Assembly (NCBI RefSeq): GCF_023898315.1
Contig: NC_064619.1
Coordinates: 347,210,650 to 347,274,649, forward strand
Reading direction: 5' to 3'
DNA: 64,000 bases
Source of the DNA: Schistocerca nitens
Lineage: Eukaryota; Arthropoda; Insecta; Orthoptera; Acrididae
This document shows positions 41,011 through 50,727 of the stretch, in pieces (the stretch's first letter is position 1; each line of letters opens with the position of its first letter). Both the position numbers and the translations under genes were made by a program. The notes beneath the pieces were generated by a model. The model was not told the DNA's origin, searched no databases, and was given only the letters and a program-made list of their open reading frames with translations.

Positions 41011-44000
41011 GAATAGCTCCTTCGTTGTTCAGTTGTCACTGTTTACTTATATTGTTGCACACTACAACATGAAAGGATGTGTCGGACAGCAAGCTGCTGA
41101 TTAACCTCAGTAGTGTGGGGCATAGTATACTGTGGGGCATAGTACTACACAGAAAGCCCTCTTTCTGAACTGCGGCATAAACAGTCGTCACCTTCACAAA
41201 AACTTATTTTTGGAATCCAGCCTGTATATGTGTGGTAAGACTCACTACTTAAGAAGTCATTCATATTTGATGTAGTTACTACGGAGGGATTATGGTTACT
41301 AAAATGATCTCGCGGTAAATACACAGCCAAGGATATTCCCACCATGGTGTTCCAATTACCGCCCCAAAGATCCGTGGATAGCAGCACAGCCGATCTGCAA
41401 AGCTCTCCATGCCTTAAGTAAATGTGTGGCAAGGCTCTCGTAGCGATTCAACGATTGTGTCGATCGGCAGTACATGCCTTCACCACCAGATAGCCAAACA
41501 AAAAGTAACCAGACGTTATTCACACACGCCGACCGAGCGCCAGGAAGGTTCCAAACGGCAACTGTACTCAGAACCACTCTGTTTCTGCACTGTGGAGCTT
41601 CCGCTGACATCCATCGAGGTCATCAGCCTGACACTCATACGCGAGGTACCGAATTCGGGTCGCCGTGCCGCCCTGCCACCATGCCGTAGTTTCAGATCAC
41701 TCTTGAGGAATGGTGCACTGGCATCAACTGACCGATAGTGGCACTTAGTCATGTACTGGTTCCTAGCAACATAAGCAAACATTATGGTCGTTCCCCGCTG
41801 CTACACGTAGAGGTTCGTTTACACCTGTGTGCCAGGCGCACTGCGCCTGTGCTTGCCCCAAACGCAAGTATAGACACGCAGGTAGGGATGTGCGAATGAT
41901 TCCATTCACACCTGTGCTTGCACTAGGTGTTGCGTGCGTGAGGTTGATCTGAGATTCTGTTATTCTGCGCAACAGATTAATCTGAGATGTACCCTTTACC
42001 CTGTGGCTCCTGCAAGATGGAATTTCCACCCCCACACTACTACACAAGTCAGACAGACGCTCCTAACTTTCTAAAGAGTAATGGCTGAAAAACTATCAGC
42101 AATAAATATCCTCTGGAGTCGTCCGCTGTAAGGAAATGACACAAAAATTCACAAAATTTCTTACGTAATTAGTGGGATACTTGGGTACTGGAGTAGTGCT
42201 AGTTAGTGTAAGAAAAACATGAAACTAACGAAAGTTATTATTTATTTTGCAAGAATTCTGAGAAATCACAATGGCACTTTTAGTTATGAATTGAACAAGT
42301 CATACACTGGTTCTTTTCGGAATGTGAAGTTACCTCTCAAGGATAGGATTCGCTAATGAAATTTCTATACAGAGTTTAAGATGGTTGTTGACTTGGCAGA
42401 ATGACTGAGAGGCGCGCCTACTCAACTTGAATAATTATCCTTTAGAATGTTGCTAGGTGTGGTCGAGGCTGTTGCATGTGAAATGCAGTGAAGTGTACTG
42501 TTGTGGAAGAAATATGGGACTCGCAATAGCTGTAGTGCACTATACCATAAGCTGCAATGACTACTGTCTGCGCCACTCGCTGCTGACAAATCAGATTGAC
42601 CTTCGCCAATCAAACTCTCCCTACGCCTTGATGAAGTCAAGGATTCCTATTCGCCCCTAGTCTAACTATTGGCGTGGTATACCGGTCAGATAACCAGTCC
42701 ACTGCGATGCCACTCAATATAGAGGGTCGCACTTCGATTCGCTCTCGACAGAGGTGCTCTCCCAGTGAAGTACTGAGGAGAGACTTGTTCCTCGCTCCAA
42801 GAGCGACAGCGGAACGGCGCCTCTCCACGCCAGATGTGAAGGGGTATATCTTTCGGTCTCTTCCATTACTCCTTCAGCTCAAGGCGTCAGAAATATCGTC
42901 TGCCAATCAGCATTGCTCTTCTAAAACGGGAGAATGACGTTTCGTTTAAGGCGACCAAACCGGAAATCTGTAAATCTGTAGTATCGGCGTTTGGCGTTTA
43001 CTGTCTCCCTGTGAAAATATCTGAAACTGTGTGCTATGTGTAAGGAATGCGTAGGCTGGCCGCTCCCACACAATGTAGCGGAATTTGCTTTTAGGCCGAA
43101 CACGAGGTCGTTCCTCCTTTCCCTCGGGCGAACGCTGTGCGCTTCACAAGCGGCCACCGAACGACGTAGATGGGTTGGGACTGGCCTCCTGGCGTGCGGT
43201 TGCCTCTATCGAACTAAAATCTCCTGTGACCGTCGTGTCTGGAATGTATGTGTGTACGCCAGCTTCGAGTATTTCAACCATGGTGCGCACTTGCGATTTA
43301 TTAGTTATTTTCATATCGTTTACATGAATTCATACAACATTGACTTTATCTTATTGAGTATGGGTTCGAATGAAGCGTCTCGATGTGAGGTGCACAGGTG
43401 TAAATGCATTTTTACAAAAGACACGTGGGTCAACGCCAGGCTGCCCCACAGGACGAGGACGCGCTTCTGAATATGAGCCAGCTGATGACAGTAAACAGTT
43501 TTCCTGAACCCTGTCTCTTGCTGAGCGACCTTTACCTCTGATCGATTCTCGTAGTCTCTCAGTAACCCATCGAACCCACAATGCTCACGTGGGAGAGCCA
43601 AATACCATTCTGACGAACGAGAAGAATGGCTCCTCCACCATGCATCGCAATGCTTAGCACATACCAGGCTTCTACAATGGTAAATTATGTCTTTATGCTT
43701 AGGGCCTCGTTTTCTTCAAATGCTCCACTGAATGAACCCAGCATCAGTTGTTGTGACCAGAAGCGAACGGGCAGCAATCAGATCATGAGTATCGAATCCT
43801 ACCACTGACCTCAGCACCCTGCTAACAACTGAAGATCTCGTAATTACTGTCATAAATATCAGGTGATGGGTCGACTCAGTATGCTTCAGAGCCTGGTAGT
43901 CATTAATTCATTATTTGATGTGCTCGGTCTGCCCTTCACTGATGATTTAACCTGGCCATAACGCCGCTGTGATTACACCTCGACTCCTTTGACTCCCGTG

Positions 44001-44570
44001 AAACGTCTACGACCAGGTGCCCCAACTTGTGTGCCATTAGAGTGAAGATTGGTTAGAGTTATTCTACACTTTTTGTTTCCTCATTATGATGCAAAAGCAG
44101 TCTACGATGTCGTCACTTGTCCCCCTGGATGTTAAGTTCTACGTTGTCAGTATGGTGGGGGGAGAATTTTAGTCCATAAAGTAAAGTTTACAAGAGACAC
44201 TTTAGAAATGATGCTGAACGAAGCTGCTTTAAAGTTACATAAACGGTTCAACATTGTGCTTATAATTTCGTGACAGACCGCAGAGATGATGCGATATATA
44301 ACTTACATAAGTATCTTGATCTCGTTCAGCTGCCTTCAACACCACCTACAATTCATCTAGCTGAAATTAATAGGTTTCTCAGCCTCAGTAGAATATGTTC
44401 GCCCCACGGGACACCGATAATTCACTACATGCACATTATACCCCGCATTCGTTCATAGGAATGCAGGGATATGAACTCCTACAAATATAGTTGAGTTGTA
44501 CCAACAGTGACATAATCGCGTGTACAAACAGTGATCCAGTACTGTAAAATGTTTTAGGACATTGTGTAAA
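41011..44570. other. unassigned; no gene recognised
   Basis: About 3.5 kb without a recognised domain. Short frames (up to 144 codons at 43036-43470) overlap others on both strands and show no motif. The parts 41420-41700 and 42640-43300 are GC/CpG-richer than the rest. A small duplicated phrase GTGGGGCATAGTA occurs twice at about 41114-41148. This is the longest stretch here in which single-copy host sequence could hide. Confidence 0.35.
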
Positions 44571-44616
44571 AAAGATCTGAGGATGGTCATTACAGACTGA
44601 AACCGGTCATCGTGTA
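44570..44616 (+). ncRNA. hammerhead ribozyme motif (complete core)
   Basis: CUGAGGA at 44577-44583 fits CUGANGA. Helix II is GGUC (44585-44588) / GACU (44595-44598) with one G-U pair. GAAA is at 44599-44602, CCGG at 44603-44606, and the cleavage site UC at 44607-44608. GAU (44574-44576) pairs with AUC (44609-44611) as helix I. All required elements are present. The surrounding sequence (GACTGGAATAAA downstream) looks like the end of a non-coding repeat. Confidence 0.7.
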
Positions 44617-45484
44617 AAGAATTCATTTGTGATCATAGACTGGAATAAAAAAGCATAGTTGAGTTGTATGAATGCGGTGTGTCTGTTCTTTCAGACATAT
44701 CAGAAAGAATGGACACCACTCAGAATAGATTTGTATAGCAGCACATCCCATCATTTTCTGGGTACAAATGCAACGAATGAAACCCATGTAAGGAAATTAA
44801 ACACCTCGTAAAATGGTGAGCGTGATTTCTTATGTCTTCTTGTACCTAATGCGCTCATGTTAGATCCGGCACTGGAATACTACGCTAACACAAAATACCT
44901 AAAACCAAAACGTGTATGGTAAAACTAACTACTGTGAAAGACGTGTCACTGAAAATTAAAAGGGAAGTTATGTTCTTAATATCCAGCAATTCTTGACTCT
45001 GTAAGGTCAGTAAACTTGGAGATTAGGGTTCATATAAGCGTTAGTCACACCAGAAACATCAAGACCTTCTTCAAGTTTATCCACTGAAAGAAAATTACAT
45101 TTCATCCAGTCTTCTACGGACATAATAACTTCCCTTTATCTCTAAATTAACTACAACGAGTTTCTTGGGGCACTTCACCCCGCTGTATGAGGTTAGCGTA
45201 TCTTCACGTCTCACTACAAATAGGACTGTAGGTCTCTTAAATATTGCCGCTTACTCAAAGTATCCGCCACCCACCATCTGTCTGCTCACACTAGCATTAT
45301 GCCCACTACCTTCACTCCTCACACACTCACGTAACAGGTACACACTTTCAACTTCATCCCTATCTTAATTGACCTTATAAACATCACTAAACATGGCCTC
45401 TCATTTGTCAATACTCGGACCCTTCTACCCTGCGCGCCGTAATTTGTCCTCCCTGTCAGCCGTCATCCAGAAATCGCAAATATT

Positions 45485-45582
45485 ACTTTCCATTCACTAA
45501 CAGCATCGCAGCTCCCAAAAACGCTATGGTTCCACTTTCCATTCACTAACGGCATCGCAGCTCCCAAAAACGCTATGGTTCC
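45485..45582. repeat. tandem duplication, 2 x 49 bp
   Basis: Units 45485-45533 and 45534-45582 differ by one base (AAC[A/G]GCATCG). The near identity implies a recent local duplication, by slippage or unequal exchange. Confidence 0.95.
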
Positions 45583-45604
45583 ATACATACACCCAATACT
45601 GCTG

Positions 45605-45745
45605 AAGGATCCCAGTACAGTATTTTCCATGTGTTCATTTCTTCGCTGATCCTACGGAGAACATCCTCATTCTGTACCTTACCGGTCCACCAAATTTTCA
45701 ACATTTATCTGTACTACCATGTTAAGAGTAATGCTGTCTTTTATC
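45605..45745 (-). mobile_element. RTE LINE fragment (C-terminal region)
   Basis: The sequence CTTACCGGTCCACCAAATTT and the following CAACATTTATCTGTACTACC correspond to the conserved block of the RTE C-terminal region seen at 39880-39960 (CTACCCATCTAATCTTCCGC). It is short and decayed. Confidence 0.55.
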
Positions 45746-46166
45746 TCATAAAGTATCGATATTGTACTCCCTGCTTGTCACTGGCTTCTGGCACTTTCGG
45801 AGCCGAGCACACCTTTTTTATAAGAAAACGTTGTCTTGGTGTATAATGAGTAAAGCGCTTTCTTGGCGTGGGTGGAGATTCGATGTTGAGGTTCCGTACT
45901 GGGCGGTCGCTCACTGCCGCGTCCAGGAAATCTAATTTGGTATAAAGTGGCATTAAAGATTAAAAGTGTTACGTCGGTTTGTAGAAGAAAAGGCTTACAG
46001 TTATTTCGTGGAAACGCGCGCGGAATAATTATGAGATTGAGGTTTGATACACGGTGATGTTTGAGAAGCAGTAATTGTGGAGAAACATATTTATAGCAGC
46101 ACGCGAAATAAAAATGCTTCCGTGATCCGTTATTACCTGTTTAACTTACATGGAAATGCAACATTC

Positions 46167-46368
46167 GGCCGGCTGCTGTGGCCGAGCGGTTCTAGGCGCC
46201 TTAGTCTGGAACCGCGCGACCGCTACGGTCGCAGGTTCGAATCATGCCTCGGGCATGGATATGTGTGATGTCCTTAGGTTAGTTAGGTTTAAGTAGTTGT
46301 AAGTTCTAGGAGACTGATGACCTCAGCAGATAAGTCCTATAGTGCTCAGAGCCTTTTGAAACAGTTTT
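46167..46368 (+). mobile_element. tRNA-derived SINE, family A
   Basis: The head reads GCTGTGGCCGAGCGGTTC (box A), with box B GGTTCGAATCA, then the family body and GTGCTCAGAGCC at the end. The perfect 10 bp duplication TGCAACATTC flanks it (46157-46166, 46369-46378). Confidence 0.94.
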
Positions 46369-46559
46369 TGCAACATTCAGTTTGAATAAAAGTAAATGTT
46401 AAACGATGATTGACGAGCTTAGGCATTTCTAGGGATAAATCAAAGTAATGTGACTGTTACTGTTATCATTTCGAAATGACATTTGTCATTCTTTAATTAA
46501 ATAACTTTAATATTTGCACATACAAGAGACATTATTTGTATTATGCACATGATCAGGTC

Positions 46560-47450
46560 ATTTTCATAATGAAGCCTATTTTCTCACACCAAAATCGAGT
46601 CCGACAGCCGCAAAATATGCGGTAACAAAATTGAAGAGACAAGGACAGGCTTATGACAGACGTCCCCGCATCAGAACAGAGTTTAGATTTTATCATCTCA
46701 ACGCTACTGACATAGTATAACCAGTTCACCAATGCTTCGATTCTCATATGTTCCCTTTTTCTCGCAGTCCAGGATACACTATCATAAAATGCTGTGGTGC
46801 AAACGTACATTCTCAGAAATTTATTCTTTAAACGAAGGACTTTGTTTGATCCTAATTGAGTTCTTCTGGCCAAGAACTCTCTCTTTACGTCTGCTAGCCT
46901 GCCTTCTATGTCTTCTTTGCTCCGTCCATCTTTGATTATTTTGCTTCCATAGTACCAAAATTCCTTAACTTCATCCACATCGTCATCACCAGTTTCGAAA
47001 TTTAGCTCCTAGGCATACTGATTTGTGGTACTACGCACTACATTCGTCCTTCTTCGGTGCACTCTCAATCCATGTTTGGTATTCATTAGACTGTTCATTC
47101 CCTTTAACACATTTTGTAATTCTTATCGAATACCAATACCATAAGCTAATCTTACTATTTATATTCTTTCAGTCTGAATTTTAATTCCGCTCTTCAAGCA
47201 CCCCTTCATTTCCGTTATTTGTTATTCTATGTGCAGACTGAGCAGTACTGGTCCGACTACATTCCTGTTGTACACCATTTCTTATTCGAGCACTTCGTTC
47301 TTGAGCTTCCAGTGTTATTGTTCCCTCTTGGTTCGTCCACATACTATGTATCACCCGTTGTTTCCCATGTCGTACTCTTATTTTTCTCAGAATTCCGAGG
47401 GTTTGGCACCATTTTGCAGTGTGGAGCGCTTCTTTCCAGGTCAAGTAGGT
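46560..47450 (-). mobile_element. RTE LINE fragment (RT to C-terminus)
   Basis: The minus-strand frame 46978-46553 reads VKEFWYYGSKIIKDGRSKEDIEGRLADVKREF, NKFLRMYVCTTAFYDSVSW and HMRIEALVNWLYYVSS, the conserved C-terminal block of RTE elements (YLGSKIT.DGRS...KFLR.Y...LYGSE.W). Further along the minus strand (47440-47180) decayed RT sequence precedes it (RVIHSMWTNQEGTITLEAQ, where RTE elements have a QGTI...YEAQ-type block). Confidence 0.8.
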
Positions 47451-47714
47451 AAAAAGAAGAGAGCTTTAGTCACAAAATATCTAAAGAAATTCCGTTGCAA
47501 CCTGGGGCTGTACAGGTATGAGCAGCCCTTAGAGGCTCGCATTCACACATTCCTTTTAAATATTTTGTGACTATAGCCCTTCTGGCCTGTTATTTATTTT
47601 CTATGTGACATGTGAGTAGCGTTTCTGTCTTGTATTGTTAGTCAGTACTTACACTTTTTTTATATACAAAAAATTTTTCCCCATACATTTGTAATTATAG
47701 ACCACTTTAAATGT

Positions 47715-47764
47715 CTAAATTCTGATGAAGGCACTCTTAGAAGTGTTGAAACCTGGTTAATAAG
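47715..47764 (+). ncRNA. hammerhead ribozyme motif (complete core)
   Basis: CUGAUGA at 47722-47728. Helix II is GGCACU (47730-47735) / AGUGUU (47742-47747), six pairs of which two are G-U. GAAA is at 47748-47751, then CCUGG in the helix III position, and UU (47757-47758) at the cleavage site. AUU (47719-47721) pairs with AAU (47759-47761) as helix I. The core is canonical, but helix III is weak because CCUGG is not a perfect palindrome. Confidence 0.68.
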
Positions 47765-48119
47765 ACTAAAAAATAGTGATCGAGAGCTCATTTGTTTCAT
47801 TTTTAATTTATAAACGGTCACTGAACCAAGCAGCAATGTTGAAAATGGCTCCAATGGCTCTAAGCCAGGGCTTAACAACTGGCCGGTTTTGAGCGCGAGT
47901 ACTCGCGTCTGCTCAGGCACGTGCTCGCGAGCAGGTGCAAGGTCAGGGAGTAGGGAGGGAGGGAGGGGAAATGCGCGCGCACGTTTGAATAGGGCCGCAG
48001 CTTGCCTATTGAAATCGCGATGACTGTGTAACGTTTAAAGTATTACGATCAGCTCTAACAATCACTTCGCTGGTTAAGAATCATATCAAGTCGCCGTTGT
48101 GTAACCCCAACCATGCCTC

Positions 48120-50087
48120 CGCAGTTGGGAGGAATTGTATCTGTTTACAGAAAAAGATGGTGTTCCAAAATGTTTAGTATGTCACAAAACGCTGAATTCT
48201 TTTCGGAAATTTAATTTGCAGCGACATTATATGTCGTACCACGCGAAAGACTACGGAAGTGGAAAATGTGATGGACCAGATCGTGCACAGGAAGTTATTA
48301 AACTTAAAAGAAAGCTATCCGAAGAAGATCTGGACGACGAAGAAAAATAAACTGAGGCAGCTCTCAGAGTGAGTCACAAAATTGCTTACAAAATCCCTGC
48401 GCCCCTTCACTGATGGCGATTTAATAAAAGAATGTTTGGTAGTTGCAGCGGAACATTTGTGTCCATCTCAAGTTGAACAGTTTCGGATTTGCCATTATCT
48501 AACATGACTATTATGCGTCGCATACAGGACATGGCAGGCGACGTCCAGAGCCAGCTTGCAAATATCTGTAAAGATTTTATGGCTTATTCGATAGCTCTGG
48601 ACGAAAGTGTTGATATCACTGGAACAGCGCAACTTGCCATATTTATTTGAGGTGTTAAAAGAGATCTTCAGGTGAGGGAGGAGCTCCTCGATGTAGTAGC
48701 CATGAAGAAAACTACAACCGGAGGTGATATTTTAAGTAGTATTGAAGAAAGTGTTGAAAATATAGGATTGTCGTGGAATTCTTTAGTTTCAGTGTCTACA
48801 GACGGTGCACCAGCGATGACAGGGAAAAAATCAGGTTTCGTTGCGCTGTTGAAGGAGAAAATGCAAAAACTGACCATGCCGAATGAAATATGGGGCGTTT
48901 ACTGTGTGATCCACTGGGAAAACTTATGTGCAAAGAGTATCACTCTAAAAAATGTAATGAGTGTTGTTGTTCGTACAACCAATTATATAAGGAAGCATGG
49001 GCTACAACACAGGCAATTTAAAAGCTTTCTTGAGGATGTAGAAAGCCAGTGTGGCAGCCTGCCTTATTACAGCGAGGTCTGCTGGCTTAGTCGCGGCGAA
49101 TTATTAAATCGATTTTTTTGCCTATTAGATGAGATAAATATGTTCATGGAAATAAATAACATGTGTGTTCCTGAATTGAAAGAGCCTTCATGGAAATGTG
49201 ATCTCGCATTCTTAGCAGATTTAACTAGCCATCTGAATACTTTGAACATTTCACTACAAGGTAAAGATCTGCTAATTACTCATTTCATAGATCGAATACG
49301 AGCTTTTAAAATGAAATTGACACATTTGGGTGAGTCAGCTGGAAACTGGAAATCTATCTCATTTTCCTTAATTATCATCTATGCAAAATGTTCACAAAGA
49401 CTGTGAACGTTATTCCCATAGTTTAGTTGCCCTTATGGAAGAATTTGATCAACGCTTTCAAGATCTGACAGCACTAGACAGTGATTTTGATCTGTTCTCC
49501 TCTCCATATTCAGCGAATATTGAAGAGATTCGTCCTGAGCTGCAACTAGAAATTATTGACCTGCAGTGTGACAGAGAATGGTTCAAATGGCTCTGAGCAC
49601 TATGGGACTTAACATCTTAGGTCATCAGTCCCCTATAACTTAGAACTACTTAAACCTAACTAACCTAAGGACAGCACACACATCCATGCCCGAGGCAGGA
49701 TTCGAACCTGCGACCGTAGCAGTCGCGCGGTTCCGGACTGAGCGCCTAGAACCGCGAGACCACCGCGGCCGGCAGTGACAGAGAATACAGAGACAAATGT
49801 CAGAACAAGAAAACAATTTTGGAATTCTACAGACACTTTCCTCAGGATAGATTTCCTCGTTTGCATAAACTGGCGGCTACAATAATATGAATGTTCGGTT
49901 CCACGTATGTTTGTGAACAACTGTTCTCTGCAATGAAATGTAACAAGACGCGCCTGAGAAACGCATTGTCTGATCAAAATTTAAACTGCACGCTGCGCCT
50001 ACGATGCACAAGAACAATTACTCCGAACATAGACGCAATTGTAAAGGGCAAAAAGTACAAGATAACCGAGAATGTCACACTTCAGTG
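48120..50087 (+). pseudogene. hAT transposase (GTF2IRD2/ZBED-like), broken
   Basis: The N-terminal zinc finger is in 48135-48350: CLVCHKTLNSFRKFNLQRH with CX2C and HX4-5H ligands. The RNase-H-like core starts near 48500 (MRRIQDMAGDVQSQL, then SIALDESVDI with the first Asp). It continues in the 244-codon frame 48672-49406: LVSVSTDGAPAMTGKKSGF (second Asp), CVIHWENLCAK, and YSEVCWLSRGELLNRFF. The frame at 49381-49574 continues the all-alpha part. After the SINE comes STYVCEQLFSAMKCNKTRLRN, the C-terminal hAT dimerisation segment. Breaks: a stop near 48360, a TGA at about 48649, a frameshift near 49370 and the SINE. The active-site Asp residues are kept. Confidence 0.9.
49580..49774 (-). mobile_element. 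tRNA-derived SINE, family A
   Basis: Family A in minus orientation, close to consensus, with box B GGTTCGAATCC. The perfect 12 bp duplication GTGACAGAGAAT flanks it (49568-49579, 49775-49786). It is nested in the hAT transposase just before the dimerisation segment. Confidence 0.95.
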
Positions 50088-50577
50088 ACACCTTTTATTG
50101 TGTAATAGTTCACAAATTAATACGAATGTAGAGGCATACACTAAGCTAATAAAATTATGTGGCACGTGTACATTCTCCTATATTTGTTTCAATTGTCGCA
50201 GTAACAATTCGTGAGTGATATCCGTGCAGGTGGCCGCGGATTTACATTGACTGGCGGCAGCTGTTGTGTGCCCCACGTGACTCTCGCCACTCTCCGCTCT
50301 AGTCCGGTAGTGGGGGTAGCGTGATCGCGCTGCTCCGTGCTCGCGCCTTGCTGCTCGCAGCTTGCTCCGCGAGCACGTATGTTGTGAAGCCGTGCTCTAA
50401 GCACTATGGAACTTAACATCTGAGGTCATCAGTCTCCTAGACTTAGAACTACTTAAACCTAACTAATCTAAGCACATCACACACATCCATGCCCGAGGCA
50501 GAGTTCGAACCTGCGACTGTAGCAGCAGCACGGTTCTGGACTGAAGCGCCTAGAACCGCTCGACCACAGCAGTCGGC

Positions 50578-50727
50578 AATGTTCGAAACTTTGCGGCACT
50601 TAGCAGTTTCAGAAGGATGTAGGTTGCAGTAGATACTGGGAGATAAAGAAGATTGCACAGGATAGAATAGCATGGAGAGCTGCATCAAACCAGTCTCTGG
50701 GCTGAAGACTACAACAACAGCAACTTC
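50578..50727 (+). mobile_element. RTE LINE 3'-end fragment
   Basis: The plus strand reads CAGAAGGATGTAGGTTGCAG, GGATAGAATAGCATGGAGAG and CATCAAACCAGTCTCTGGGC, ending ACTACAACAACAGCAAC. This is the 3' end of the RTE subfamily seen in reverse at 39600-39710. It carries no more than the last few codons. Confidence 0.82.

Larger units (their letters stand above)
44640..46156. other. unassigned with a tandem duplication and an RTE scrap
   Basis: There is no gene. A 49 bp tandem duplication lies at 45485-45582. Around 45610-45745 the minus strand resembles the RTE C-terminal region (GTGGACCGGTAAGGTACAGA area). The rest is unassigned. Confidence 0.4.
47866..50394 (+). mobile_element. hAT DNA transposon, defective
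   Basis: It starts CAGGGCTTAACAACTGG and ends TTGTGAAGCCGTG, imperfect inverted termini of hAT type. A perfect 8 bp duplication CTCTAAGC flanks it (47858-47865, 50395-50402), the length expected for hAT. Subterminal parts are rich in GCTCGCGAGC-like palindromes on both sides (47880-47945; 50325-50385), which may be transposase-binding sites. The 2,529 bp include a SINE (49580-49774). Confidence 0.92.
47848..50577 (-). mobile_element. tRNA-derived SINE, family A, split by a hAT element
   Basis: Two pieces (47848-47865 and 50395-50577) join into one minus-strand family A copy once the hAT and one CTCTAAGC duplicate are removed. The SINE's own duplication is AATGTTGAAA on the left and AATGTTCGAAA on the right (50579-50589). 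Box B (GTTCGAACTC on the minus strand) is slightly altered. Confidence 0.9.

Noticed and set aside
43036..43470. 144-codon plus-strand frame as a host gene
   Set aside because: No domain, overlapping frames on both strands in a GC-richer block, and no splice or start evidence I could defend.
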